From Inquilinus sp. KBS0705 (lineage in GTDB: Bacteria; Bacteroidota; Bacteroidia; Sphingobacteriales; Sphingobacteriaceae), in NCBI GenBank assembly GCA_005938025.2, contig VCCI02000001.1, forward strand, positions 1,364,001-1,428,000: 64,000 nucleotides of DNA, written 5' to 3'. This document shows, in pieces, positions 24,148 to 33,554 of the stretch. Numbering within the stretch: the stretch's first letter is position 1; the number at the start of each line of letters is the position of its first letter. The position numbers and the translations under genes were made by a program. Below the pieces are notes generated by a model. That model saw only the letters and a program-made list of their open reading frames with translations, was not told the DNA's origin and ran no database searches.

Positions 24148-24948
24148 CTATTTAACATTATAGGCAATGATGCGATTAGTACTAAAAGAGGGAACGTAAA
24201 GGGTTTTTGTTTTGCCATCGTAACTAATATCGTTTGCCATTATACGGTTAGCTCGGCTATCAAGTAGTACCTGTTTTGTTCCATCTGCATTAACATAGTA
24301 TAAAATGCCCGTATAATTACTCAATATAAATTCCCTATCTGATAACATTACAATACCATCAAGCCCATTTTCAAAACCGTCGGCTATTTTGGTAACCTCT
24401 TTATTGGCATTCACTTTTTCGAAAATAGCAGATCCCACTACGTATAGGTCGGTATTTGCAATAAACAAGCCATTTGCTCCGGGGATGTTTTCAAGGTAAA
24501 CAGTTGGTTTATCATTTTCAATACGGTGTACTTTTCCTGTTCGTGTATCGCTTACATAAATTACACCCTTTGAATCTATCGCCAAGTCATTCAGCATTCC
24601 TGCACCCTCAATAGGTATACGTTTTATAACCGTACCCTTACTATCAATTACAGCAACAGCCGAGGTTTCGGCTGTATAAAACATCCCGTTAAAAAATGCC
24701 GACCCTTTGTTAGATTTCAAACCGGTTGCCCAGTCAGCCTTGATCACTTTTCCTTTTAGATCAAGCCTGACAACAGCGCCCGAGCCCATACTGGAAACAT
24801 AAAGTGAGTTTGACTTTGCATCAAATAGTGCCGACTCCGGCCCTTTTATGGTTACCGAATCCGACTCCCATAATTTTTCAAGGTTATGCTGTGCGAAGGA
24901 TGTTGCGCATAGCAGCGTAATAACAATTAACAACAATAACTTTTTCAT
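24148..24948 (-). CDS. Secreted SMP-30/gluconolactonase-like beta-propeller
   Basis: A 266-residue exported protein with signal peptide MKKLLLLIVITLLCATSFAQ. The mature part is a six-bladed propeller: PESALFDAKSNSLYVSSMGSGAVVRLDLKG, GSAFFNGMFYTAETSAVAVID, GMLNDLAIDSKGVIYVSDT, VYLENIPGANGLFIAN, FENGLDGIVMLSDREFILSN and ANDISYDGKTKTLYVPSF. The acidic and Asn residues that bind the divalent metal in SMP-30/gluconolactonases plausibly correspond to PES (Glu), GANGL (Asn) and GLDG (Asp). A lactonase acting on the product of the neighbouring dehydrogenase would make sense, but a pure binding role is possible. It is 18 bases from each operon neighbour. Confidence 0.83.
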   Translation of the reverse strand: MKKLLLLIVITLLCATSFAQHNLEKLWESDSVTIKGPESALFDAKSNSLYVSSMGSGAVVRLDLKGKVIKADWATGLKSNKGSAFFNGMFYTAETSAVAVIDSKGTVIKRIPIEGAGMLNDLAIDSKGVIYVSDTRTGKVHRIENDKPTVYLENIPGANGLFIANTDLYVVGSAIFEKVNANKEVTKIADGFENGLDGIVMLSDREFILSNYTGILYYVNADGTKQVLLDSRANRIMANDISYDGKTKTLYVPSFSTNRIIAYNVK

Positions 24949-24966
24949 AATAAAGCATTTAGGTTA

Positions 24967-25455
24967 TTACTTCTGATTATTCATCTTAACAGGCCTAAGC
25001 AGCGTCGAAAAAGTAAGCGAGCCCATTTTCCATTTGCCGTTTTCTTTAAGGTAAACTTCGGTTACCATAAAAGCGTGGGTTACTTCGTTATTACCCACTA
25101 CTGCCAACAGGTCAATATCATTTAACAGGATGGCAGTGTTACCAAAAATATTTACCGATGCACCGTATACTTCGGCCTTTTTATACCATATAAAGCCGCC
25201 TTTTATGGTATTCAGTTCCTGGGTTTTGCCCCAACTGCCACCCATATGTACAAACACGCATTTCTCGGCAAATAAGCCGGTCAGCGCATCTACGTTTTTG
25301 TCGGCCATCCACTGCCATTTGGTTTTTGATAGCTCAAGCAGTTCCTGTTCATCTTTATTTGTGCTTGTTGTGGCGGTACCGGGTAAATTGGCCTGGCCAA
25401 AGGATAGTTGTACACCTGCAATACACAGGAACAACGCGATAATGGTAATTCTCAT
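24967..25455 (-). CDS. Secreted NTF2-like (DUF4440) protein
   Basis: A 162-residue exported protein with signal peptide MRITIIALFLCIAGVQLSFG followed by one cone-shaped NTF2-like domain: EQELLELSKTKWQWMADKNVDALTGLFAEKCVFVHMGGSWGKTQE, then AEVYGASVNIFGNTAILLNDI, and HAFMVTEVYLKENGKWKMGSL. This fold (DUF4440/SnoaL-like) binds small molecules and can isomerise or simply carry them. The His and Trp of the pocket region are visible, but no reaction can be named. It lies between the aldo/keto reductase (15-base gap) and the SMP-30-like gene (18-base gap) in one operon. Confidence 0.87.
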   Translation of the reverse strand: MRITIIALFLCIAGVQLSFGQANLPGTATTSTNKDEQELLELSKTKWQWMADKNVDALTGLFAEKCVFVHMGGSWGKTQELNTIKGGFIWYKKAEVYGASVNIFGNTAILLNDIDLLAVVGNNEVTHAFMVTEVYLKENGKWKMGSLTFSTLLRPVKMNNQK

Positions 25456-25470
25456 AATTTTGGTTTATAT

Positions 25471-26334
<864 letters not shown>

Positions 26335-26448
26335 TCAACATTACAAAGGTCGTACCTATAATTGGTATACTAATGATACATATTACGGCAACATATACCA
26401 TTTTTACTGATTTTAACTATCATATTTATAAAGCATTAAATATTAAAG

Positions 26449-26456
26449 TAGCTTTG
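26449..26456 (+). promoter_or_regulatory. -7 promoter box (TAGCTTTG) of the AraC-type gene
   Basis: Exact TAnnTTTG, 19 bases before the ATG at 26476; TTA replaces TTG at the -33 position (26426-26428). Confidence 0.55.
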
Positions 26457-26475
26457 AATACTAAAACAACAGGCT

Positions 26476-27372
26476 ATGGATACCATTAGGCGTTTTAACA
26501 CTATCGGCGAATACAACGCGTTTAATAACAACGAAACCAAACACCCATTGATTAGCGTGGTAGACCTGTCAAAGGCAGCCCCGCGGCAGGGCTCAAAAAT
26601 GTATTTTGGCTTTTATATTGTTTTTTTAAAAGATGTGATATGCGGCGACCTTACTTACGGCCGTAATACTTATGATTACCAGGAAGGCACTTTAGTATTT
26701 ATGGCACCGGGCCAGGTAGCGGGTGTAAATAGTAATGGCGAGTATTACCAACCCAAAGGACATGTGCTTGCATTTGATGCAGATTTAATACATGGTAGCT
26801 CGCTTGGTAAGCATATTCAGGATTATAATTTTTTTGGTTACCAATCTAACGAAGCGTTGCATTTATCCGAAAAAGAAAAAAGTATTGTTTTAGATTGTTT
26901 TTCGAAAATAGACTATGAACTTGAGCGTGGTGTTGACAAGCACAGTAAACGGTTGATCGTATCTAACATCAGCTTGTTTTTAGACTACTGCGTGCGTTTT
27001 TACGACAGACAATTCATTACCCGTGACCATGTTTACCAGGGTGTAATAGAAAAATTTGAAAAACTGCTTAACGACTACTTCGTATCCGAAAAGCCCCAAA
27101 CCATAGGCTTACCATCCGTTGCCTATTGTGCCGATAACTTAAATTTATCGCCTAACTACTTTGGCGACCTTGTAAAAAAAGAAACAGGCAAAACCGCGCA
27201 GGAATATATACAGGCCAAACTGATTGATATAGCCAAAGAAAAGGTATTTGATGGCAGTAAAAGCATTAACCAGGTGGCCTACGAATTGGGCTTTAAATAT
27301 CCTCAACATTTTGCCAGGGTATTTAAAAAACGAGTAGGCCATAGCCCACTAGATTATCGTAATCTTAATTAG
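26476..27372 (+). CDS. AraC family transcriptional regulator
   Basis: A 298-residue regulator. Residues 1 to about 160 form a ligand-sensing domain of cupin type (GTLVFMAPGQVAGVN is the barrel strand typical of AraC-N). Residues about 190-298 hold two helix-turn-helix motifs: LPSVAYCADNLNLSPNYFGDLVKKETG and SINQVAYELGFKYPQHFARVFKKRVG, with the usual SPLDYR end. It is the divergent neighbour of the aldo/keto reductase operon, and in Bacteroidota this pairing often means that the regulator controls the reductase. It ends 7 bases before the end of the convergent GlxA-type gene. Confidence 0.93.
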   Translation: MDTIRRFNTIGEYNAFNNNETKHPLISVVDLSKAAPRQGSKMYFGFYIVFLKDVICGDLTYGRNTYDYQEGTLVFMAPGQVAGVNSNGEYYQPKGHVLAFDADLIHGSSLGKHIQDYNFFGYQSNEALHLSEKEKSIVLDCFSKIDYELERGVDKHSKRLIVSNISLFLDYCVRFYDRQFITRDHVYQGVIEKFEKLLNDYFVSEKPQTIGLPSVAYCADNLNLSPNYFGDLVKKETGKTAQEYIQAKLIDIAKEKVFDGSKSINQVAYELGFKYPQHFARVFKKRVGHSPLDYRNLN

Positions 27373-27379
27373 CCACCAC

Positions 27380-28360
27380 CTACCCTACCACCTCTTTATT
27401 ATACTTGCTCTTATACTCCAGCGGCGACATGCCGGTGATTTTGCGGAACACCTCGCGAAAGGCTTTTACATCCTGGTAGCCCACCTCATACATTACCTCG
27501 TTGATGGTTTTGCGGTTGCTTTCAAAGGCGCGCTTGGCGGTCTCTATCTTTACGCGCTGCAAATACTCAACCGGGGTATTACCGGTTGCCTTTATAAAAC
27601 GCCTGTCGAAATTGCGGCGGCCTATGGCAAACCTGGCCGATAGGTGCTCTACCGATAGCTTATCGCTAAAGTTGGTTTCGATATAGGTTTGCGCTTGTTT
27701 AACCATTTCGTCGTGATGCTGCTTTTGCCCTTTAAATATAATAAAGGCGCTCTGGCTTTGGCGGTCCATCTCTATCTGAAAAACCTTGGCGCAGTAAATG
27801 GCCGTATCGCGGTCAAACTTCTTTTCTATAAGGTAAATAAGCAGGTTTAAGAAAGAATAAGCACCGCCATTTGTATAGATGCCATTCTCGTCGGTGATCA
27901 GCTTATCGGCCTGCAATTGCACCTTAGGGAACATAGTACGAAAGTCGTCGGTAGCTATCCAATGTGTAGAGCAGCTTTTTCCATCCAGCAGCCCTGTAGC
28001 AGCCAGCAAAAAGCCCCCTGTACAAACGCTGGCCACTTCGGCCCCGTTCTTATACTGCGCGGCTATCCAGTCTATCATTTCTTGGTTATCTTCTATCGCG
28101 CTTTGGTAGTTATGGTTGAGTGATGGGATCAGGAGCAGGTCAGTTTTTTTGATATCGGTTATATGGGTGTGCGGCTTTACGGCAAACAGGCCATCGTAAT
28201 ATTCCACCTTGTCGCTTACGCCGGCTACCTGTATGTTATACAAACTGCGGTTGCCTTTTTGCTGCCAGTATTGGTTGGCCCGCATCAGTATTTTATAACT
28301 GCCTACAATGCTGCTTAAGTTGTTTTGCCCAAGGGGCGCCAGTATGGTGATATGCTTCAT
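27380..28360 (-). CDS. GlxA family regulator (DJ-1/PfpI domain plus AraC HTH)
   Basis: A 326-residue regulator. The N-terminal 200 residues are a DJ-1/PfpI (class I amidotransferase-like) domain with the nucleophile-elbow Cys in VASVCTGGFLLAATGLLDG, followed by CSTHW and a YTNGGAYSFLNLLIYLIEKKF block. The C-terminal 100 residues have the AraC double HTH: LSVEHLSARFAIGRRNFDRRFIKATG and TINEVMYEVGYQDVKAFREVFRKITG, ending SPLEYKSKY. Members usually sense a small metabolite without cleaving it. The divergent SRPBCC gene 118 bases away is a natural target candidate. Start at ATG 28360 gives the expected beta strand ITILAPLGQ. Confidence 0.94.
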   Translation of the reverse strand: MKHITILAPLGQNNLSSIVGSYKILMRANQYWQQKGNRSLYNIQVAGVSDKVEYYDGLFAVKPHTHITDIKKTDLLLIPSLNHNYQSAIEDNQEMIDWIAAQYKNGAEVASVCTGGFLLAATGLLDGKSCSTHWIATDDFRTMFPKVQLQADKLITDENGIYTNGGAYSFLNLLIYLIEKKFDRDTAIYCAKVFQIEMDRQSQSAFIIFKGQKQHHDEMVKQAQTYIETNFSDKLSVEHLSARFAIGRRNFDRRFIKATGNTPVEYLQRVKIETAKRAFESNRKTINEVMYEVGYQDVKAFREVFRKITGMSPLEYKSKYNKEVVG

Positions 28361-28445
28361 GGTAGTAAAGATACGTAAACATGAATGTCTAAATCAACCC
28401 ACCATAATGTCTATTTGGCACCCCACATATTAATGATATTGGCGA

Positions 28446-28453
28446 TACATTTG
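28446..28453 (+). promoter_or_regulatory. -7 promoter box (TACATTTG) of the SRPBCC gene, inside an inverted repeat
   Basis: Exact TAnnTTTG, 25 bases before the ATG at 28479. It sits within GATACA-TTTGT-TGTATC (28444-28460), a small perfect inverted repeat that could be an operator for the neighbouring regulator. No TTG lies at the -33 distance, which suits an activator-dependent promoter. Confidence 0.55.
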
Positions 28454-28478
28454 TTGTATCAACGTACGCATATATACC

Positions 28479-28949
28479 ATGAACGATCAGAATTTCAGCC
28501 TCACTTTTTTGGTAGACCAAAGCCCTGAGCAGGTATTTGACGCCATTAACAATGTACAAACCTGGTGGTCGGAAGATTTTAGCGGCAGCTCACAAAACCA
28601 GGGCGACGAGTTTGCGGTACGCTTTGCCGATGTGCATTACTCCAAACACAAAATAACCCAACTGGTGCCTAACCAAAAAGTGGTATGGCTAACACTTGAT
28701 AGCCACCTAAGCTTCCTGAACGACAAAAAGGAATGGAACGGCACTACCTGTGTATTCGACATTGCAACAGAAGGCGATAAAACCAGGCTCACCTTTAGCC
28801 ATTTAGGCCTGACACCAAAAATACAATGCTTTAAAGATTGCTCGAACGGGTGGACACACTATTTGCAGCTGAGCCTGCTGCCTTTTATTACTACCGGTAA
28901 GGCCAACCCCAATGTGCTTGCAAAAGCGATAGCTGATAAACAAACCTAA
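28479..28949 (+). CDS. SRPBCC / AHSA1-like domain protein
   Basis: A 156-residue single-domain protein of the START/Bet v 1 fold (AHSA1, formerly DUF1857-like annotations). The N-terminus is [31 protein letters not shown], followed by [38 protein letters not shown] and the end helix [24 protein letters not shown]. The fold makes a deep hydrophobic pocket for a small ligand; no catalytic residue is evident. It is divergent from the GlxA-type regulator. It is the last ordinary gene before the polysaccharide locus. Confidence 0.9.
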   Translation: MNDQNFSLTFLVDQSPEQVFDAINNVQTWWSEDFSGSSQNQGDEFAVRFADVHYSKHKITQLVPNQKVVWLTLDSHLSFLNDKKEWNGTTCVFDIATEGDKTRLTFSHLGLTPKIQCFKDCSNGWTHYLQLSLLPFITTGKANPNVLAKAIADKQT

Positions 28950-29135
28950 GCTACCCCGGATGATAGTTTTAATAACCTGATTCAAAGATGCACGGCCCCC
29001 CCAACTAATTAACGATATCCGAAAAAAGGCAGTTGCAATCACCGGTTTTTTGCGCGAAACGCTTATCCAAAATTCCGTTTGACGCTTTTTTCGCTTGTTT
29101 ATATGCCAAATAATGTTATCTTAGTTAATAACCTC

Positions 29136-29162
29136 AAACGAAAATAAACGAATAAAAACGAA
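29136..29162. promoter_or_regulatory. Three AAACGAA iterons at exact 10-bp spacing
   Basis: AAACGAA occurs at 29136, 29146 and 29156, so the three copies lie on one face of the helix. Iterated (A)AACGAAA-type sites spaced by a helical turn are known for DeoR-family repressors. A degenerate -7 box (TATCTTAG at 29117) lies before them and an ATG at 29177 after them, but no coding frame follows, and both neighbouring genes point toward this spot. It looks like a control region that has lost its gene. Confidence 0.5.
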
Positions 29163-29205
29163 TTATACGCAAAAATATGGAATGGTTTATAGGGAGACCT
29201 GTAAA

Positions 29206-29847
29206 CTATAGTGTGATTGTTTTAATAGTCCAGCTTAAGCCCTTATCATTTGTAACCACCTCCGAGTTTAGCACCTTAAAGTTCTTATCTATATCTTTCC
29301 AGATAAGGTTTACCTTTCCATTATCGTGCTGATACATAGATATAATGATAACACCCCCTTCGGACAAATTGTCGTTACATGCCTTTAAAAGGGTTTTTAT
29401 AGGCTTAACGAAATAATTGAGCACCTCGTTAAAAACAATAATATTAAATTCCCCTTCAACCTTTTCAAAATCGTAATCAACTACTTTAAACGCTGCTTCC
29501 GGGTGGTTTACTGTTGCTTTCTCTATAGCTACGTCTGATATATCAATACCAAGATAGCCAAAGCCAGGCTTTAATAGCTTGGTAAAATACTTATATAACA
29601 CTCCATGGCCGCAACCTATGTCTAATATCACAGGTGCGCCTCCGTAGCTATTAACCTGGTTTATAGTAGCTTTGTAATGTTCTTTTTCATCCTCTGAAGC
29701 AAGATACTCCCATTCGTTATTTTCATACTCTTTATCCCAAACGGCCTTTCCTACTCTGTAACCAAAACCAAAGCGATATAATATGGTAGAATAAAACACC
29801 TTATAAATATTTAATTTTATAATTGAGTTCAAGTAGTTTTTTTTCAT
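29206..29847 (-). CDS. Class I SAM-dependent methyltransferase
   Basis: A 213-residue methyltransferase of the Rossmann type. Motif I is VILDIGCGHGVLYKYF (about residue 75), followed by YLGIDISDVAIEKA with the acidic residue for the SAM ribose, FKVVDYDFEKVEGEFNIIVFNEVLNYF, and the GGVIIISMYQHDNGKV strand. Position at the outer end of the polysaccharide locus, 7 bases after a glycosyltransferase, suggests methylation of a sugar or of the lipid-linked glycan. The substrate is inference; a natural-product or phospholipid target cannot be excluded. Confidence 0.88.
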   Translation of the reverse strand: MKKNYLNSIIKLNIYKVFYSTILYRFGFGYRVGKAVWDKEYENNEWEYLASEDEKEHYKATINQVNSYGGAPVILDIGCGHGVLYKYFTKLLKPGFGYLGIDISDVAIEKATVNHPEAAFKVVDYDFEKVEGEFNIIVFNEVLNYFVKPIKTLLKACNDNLSEGGVIIISMYQHDNGKVNLIWKDIDKNFKVLNSEVVTNDKGLSWTIKTITL

Positions 29848-29854
29848 CAGGAGT

Positions 29855-31093
29855 TTAATTTGATTGTATGACTTTTTTATAAATTTCTAATAATTCAGCG
29901 GTTATTTTAGCCGGATTGTGCCTTAAAAGCGCTTTTTGTCTTGAACTTTTGCCATATGCAATTGCCTGTGCATAATTATCTCTTAGTTCTATAATTGTGC
30001 CTGCCAATGAGTAAGGGTCACCATCCTGAATTAGGAGGCCGTCCTTTTTATCCTTTAATAAGGTATTTGTACCTCCTGCATTAGTTGCAATGCAGGGTAA
30101 GCCTAATATTTGCGCCTCGCATAAACTGTTGGGGCTATTCTCAATATGCGAGCAGGCTATGTAAATATGTGCATTTAATAGCGATTGTGCAAGAGCCTTC
30201 TCATTTAAACCACCTAAAAACTTAATATTGGGCGATATTGGAGTTTTTATACATCGCGAGGCAATATGTACAAGTTCATCACTTTTACTTAGGCCCGCTA
30301 TCTGCCATTGGTAGTTAACGCCTATTTTGTCCAGGAGCGCGGCGCAATATAGCACAGTTTCTATCCCTTTATAAAGATCGGCACCTGTGGTAGTAAACAG
30401 TGTCAGACAGCCAGATAATGTGTTATTCCATGCATGTTTATAAAACGATTCGCGCAGCACTTCATCGTTATGGTAATAAATGGCATTGGGCGACAACACT
30501 GTAGTTACTCTTCTGTCCCAATCGGTGCGGCCTATAATATGACCCGATAGTTTAAAAATCTCTTTTTCGCGCTGTGCCATGCCAGCAAAGCGCTTATATA
30601 TATTATTAAAACCGCGCTGATATAAAAAACTTTTAAATGCCGAATTGCGCAAAACGTCCCAATAAGATATTTTGGAATAGTATTTATACCTGTATACAGT
30701 AATAATACCCTGTATAGATACTACCGTTGGAATTTGAGTGTATTTTTGAATTAGACCGAAGGGGCTTTCTGTACCGTGTATATGAATGATATCTGGCTTA
30801 ACCTGCTCTATTATAGTTAAAAATACCTGCTGATCTGCTTCCGGTTCAATGGCGTTAAGCATCCGCTCTTTAGCTTTCAATATTTTGCCGCTGCGATACC
30901 TATTAACCGGGAAATACCGGGTTGTCCCCAAGGTAAAGGGCTCTACATTAGTATCAAGGTAAAAAACAATAGATAGTTGGACACTGTCCTGTATGTTTTT
31001 TTGAAGTGCTTTTATCCATCCAATGCCTTTATTGTTATCATTGAGATGTACATCTCCTAAACCTGGAGAAAGGGAAAACCAAAGTACTTTCAA
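29855..31093 (-). CDS. Glycosyltransferase family 4
   Basis: A 412-residue GT-B transferase with a retaining GT4 C-terminal domain. The N-terminal domain begins MKVLWFSLSPGLGDVHLN and contains PDIIHIHGTESPFGLIQ. The nucleotide-sugar domain has the TTTGADLYKGIETVLYCAALL loop (residues about 230-260), IKFLGGLNEKALAQSLLNA, and the GT4 signature around HIENSPNSLCEAQILGLPCIATNAGGT, where Glu is the usual E-x7-E partner. It runs leftward with the methyltransferase, away from the flippase gene 143 bases upstream. The sugar donor is unknown. Confidence 0.92.
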   Translation of the reverse strand: MKVLWFSLSPGLGDVHLNDNNKGIGWIKALQKNIQDSVQLSIVFYLDTNVEPFTLGTTRYFPVNRYRSGKILKAKERMLNAIEPEADQQVFLTIIEQVKPDIIHIHGTESPFGLIQKYTQIPTVVSIQGIITVYRYKYYSKISYWDVLRNSAFKSFLYQRGFNNIYKRFAGMAQREKEIFKLSGHIIGRTDWDRRVTTVLSPNAIYYHNDEVLRESFYKHAWNNTLSGCLTLFTTTGADLYKGIETVLYCAALLDKIGVNYQWQIAGLSKSDELVHIASRCIKTPISPNIKFLGGLNEKALAQSLLNAHIYIACSHIENSPNSLCEAQILGLPCIATNAGGTNTLLKDKKDGLLIQDGDPYSLAGTIIELRDNYAQAIAYGKSSRQKALLRHNPAKITAELLEIYKKVIQSN

Positions 31094-31236
31094 GTTTAAT
31101 TTTTAGTTTTTTATATAAATATTAGCACAAAACTACAAATTGTTTTAAACTATATCTGTTGCGTTTTTCTCCTAAAACTAATTATAACTTAATGATTAAA
31201 CAAGTACTTTAGGGCTTTTAAAAGAGCATATAATAT

Positions 31237-32559
31237 ATGAGTAAAGAAAAAAGGGTTTTATTAGGAAATATATCAAGCCTTTTTTCGGTAGAGGTAGCCA
31301 ACTATGTGCTGCCCATGATTAGTATACCCGTAATAGTACGCATAATAGGTCCGGATAAGTTTGGGCTAATTAATTATGCTGCGGCAGTTATAGGTTACTT
31401 TGTACTTATTGTTGATTATGGCTTTAACCTTACTGCAACCCGTAAAGTAGCCCAAAACAAGGATGACAATGCTTACTTGGAAGAGCTTTTTAGCACAGTA
31501 CTTTGGAGCAAGCTGTTATTTTTCCTATTCACACTCATCATATTTTTAGCTTGCTTCGCCATTTTTCCATTATTTAAGGCAGAATGGAAATTAATGGCTT
31601 ATAGCTACATTATACTTATATCATCAGTAGTTACTACTAACTGGCTTTACCAGGGTATGCAGGAATTACACCGGGTAGCAGTATTTAATATTTTAGTAAA
31701 ACTAATATTCACTATATCTATTTTACTTATTGTAAAGCAAAAATCAGATTACGTTTACCAGCCACTTGTATTAGGTGCAGCACAGGTAATAATAGGGTTT
31801 TACTCTTTCAGATACGCTTTGCGCAGATATAATTTACGTGTTATTGCCATCCCTTTAAAAAAAATCATCACCATTATAAAGGATGATCGCATACTTTTTT
31901 TCTCGCAGGTAGTTATATATCTGTACACAGCCACTAACACTGTTATTTTAGGGAGTTTGGCAGATAATACCCAGGTAGGGTTTTATTCGGCTGCTTTAAG
32001 GTTTATACAGATAGCGCAATCCCTTATTACATTACCGTTATCCAATTCTTTTTTCCCTTATGTAAGTACCGCATTTGGTAGAAGTAAACAAGAAGGTATA
32101 GCAGCAGCTCGCAAAGTATTGCCCATTGTAGCACTTATTAGCTTAACAGCATTTGTGGGTATGGTTACATTGGGTCCGCTGGTGCTGGGCTTATTTTATG
32201 GCGCTAAGTTTCAACCCAGTATTCCAATCTTCGTCACACTATCATTAGTTCCGTTTTTAATTTGTGTAAGCAACGTTTATGGCTTGCACGTAATGTTAAG
32301 CTTAAAAATGGATAAGGCGTTTTTTAGGATAACCACCTGCGGCTGTATAATAAGCATCTGTTCAAACTTTTTATTAGTACCATTATATGGTGGTCTGGGT
32401 TCGGGGTTTAGTTTAATTATAACCGAAAGTTTTATTACTATCGCTTTTATCGTGTACCTGCTTAAACAAAACATCAACATTTTTGCATTAGCAGATTTTC
32501 ACCCAAAAAAAATCCAACTGCTATTTCAATCAACTCTGTCCTCTCTAAAAAGGAAGTAG
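31237..32559 (+). CDS. Wzx-type oligosaccharide flippase (set 1)
   Basis: A 440-residue membrane protein with about 12-14 transmembrane helices. It belongs to the polysaccharide transporter family that moves undecaprenyl-diphosphate-linked repeat units across the inner membrane. The start KRVLLGNISSLFSVEVANYVLPMISIPVIVRIIGP is the usual RfbX/Wzx opening, followed by ATRKVAQNKDD in the first loop. It heads the rightward block of the locus and is the likely transporter for the galactofuranose-containing unit made by the genes behind it. A second flippase is at 48133-49662. Confidence 0.93.
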   Translation: MSKEKRVLLGNISSLFSVEVANYVLPMISIPVIVRIIGPDKFGLINYAAAVIGYFVLIVDYGFNLTATRKVAQNKDDNAYLEELFSTVLWSKLLFFLFTLIIFLACFAIFPLFKAEWKLMAYSYIILISSVVTTNWLYQGMQELHRVAVFNILVKLIFTISILLIVKQKSDYVYQPLVLGAAQVIIGFYSFRYALRRYNLRVIAIPLKKIITIIKDDRILFFSQVVIYLYTATNTVILGSLADNTQVGFYSAALRFIQIAQSLITLPLSNSFFPYVSTAFGRSKQEGIAAARKVLPIVALISLTAFVGMVTLGPLVLGLFYGAKFQPSIPIFVTLSLVPFLICVSNVYGLHVMLSLKMDKAFFRITTCGCIISICSNFLLVPLYGGLGSGFSLIITESFITIAFIVYLLKQNINIFALADFHPKKIQLLFQSTLSSLKRK

Positions 32560-32629
32560 CCATATATATGGGTAAGCACTTAATAATATATAGGATTAAG
32601 CTTTTTTAATTACTTTTACTGCTGATAAT

Positions 32630-33529
32630 ATGCTTAATATAGCTGCTGTAATTGTTACAAATAACAGGCTCGCCCTATTACAAGAAGCGGTTGAGGCTTT
32701 ACGGCTACAAACGTATCTACCAACCACCATTATTGTAGTAAACAACGATAGTAATGATGGCACCCACCAGTGGCTTGATGCTCAAACCGATATAACAGTT
32801 ATTCACCAGCAAAACCTGGGTGGTTCCGGAGGATTTTATACAGGTATTAAAGCAGCTACAGCAAACAGCGCAGACTGGATATGGCTAATGGACGATGATA
32901 CCATATGCCAGCCTGATACATTGCTTAGGTTAGTAGAAAAACTGCCTTTTGTTGAAGAACCAGTAGGTTTTATAGGTAGTAAGTGCATTTGGACAGATGG
33001 CAACCCGCATTTGATGAATATACCTGTGATAAAAAACGCAGTGTATAAAAACACCCCATTTAACAAGTATGATAGCAAAGGGTTATTGTTAGCAGAGATG
33101 TCGTCTTTTGTATCGATACTTATTAATGCCGAAGCGGTGCGCGCTGTTGGCCTCCCCTACAAGGAGTTTTTTATTTGGGGCGACGATCAGGAGTATACAA
33201 AACGCATAACAAATAATAATTATTTAGGCTTGTACTGTTTTGATAGCCTTGCTTTACATAAAACAAAGGTTAATTATTTTCCTGATTTTTATAACGATAC
33301 GGTTCCAAATTTGTGGAAACACAGTTATGGTTTCCGGAATGAATTTTTTATGGCAAAACAAAATAAAGGGTTATTTTATTACTCTATATGGCTTATAAAA
33401 ACGCTTATTGTAAAAATTTACAACATCCTGCGCATACGTAAAGGTGATAAGTTTAAATTTATAAGCGTTGTATTAAATTCGGCCTGGAGATCGGTATTTT
33501 TCGATCCCAAAATTGATAAAATAGTTTGA
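32630..33529 (+). CDS. Family 2 glycosyltransferase, galactofuranosyltransferase-like
   Basis: A 299-residue GT-A enzyme. It has VIVTNNRLALLQEAVEAL at the start, VVNNDSNDGT, NLGGSGGFYTGI (residues about 65), the metal motif WLMDDDT (about 87-93) and WGDDQEYTKRI (about residue 185). The GGSGGF, MDDD and GDDxEYxxR blocks in this order are the mark of GlfT-like transferases (rhamnosyl/galactofuranosyl group). The UDP-galactopyranose mutase gene starts 25 bases after it, which strengthens a role in adding galactofuranose. A rhamnosyltransferase reading is the main alternative. Confidence 0.9.
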   Translation: MLNIAAVIVTNNRLALLQEAVEALRLQTYLPTTIIVVNNDSNDGTHQWLDAQTDITVIHQQNLGGSGGFYTGIKAATANSADWIWLMDDDTICQPDTLLRLVEKLPFVEEPVGFIGSKCIWTDGNPHLMNIPVIKNAVYKNTPFNKYDSKGLLLAEMSSFVSILINAEAVRAVGLPYKEFFIWGDDQEYTKRITNNNYLGLYCFDSLALHKTKVNYFPDFYNDTVPNLWKHSYGFRNEFFMAKQNKGLFYYSIWLIKTLIVKIYNILRIRKGDKFKFISVVLNSAWRSVFFDPKIDKIV

Positions 33530-33554
33530 GTAATATTAACCTTAGTTAACGTAA

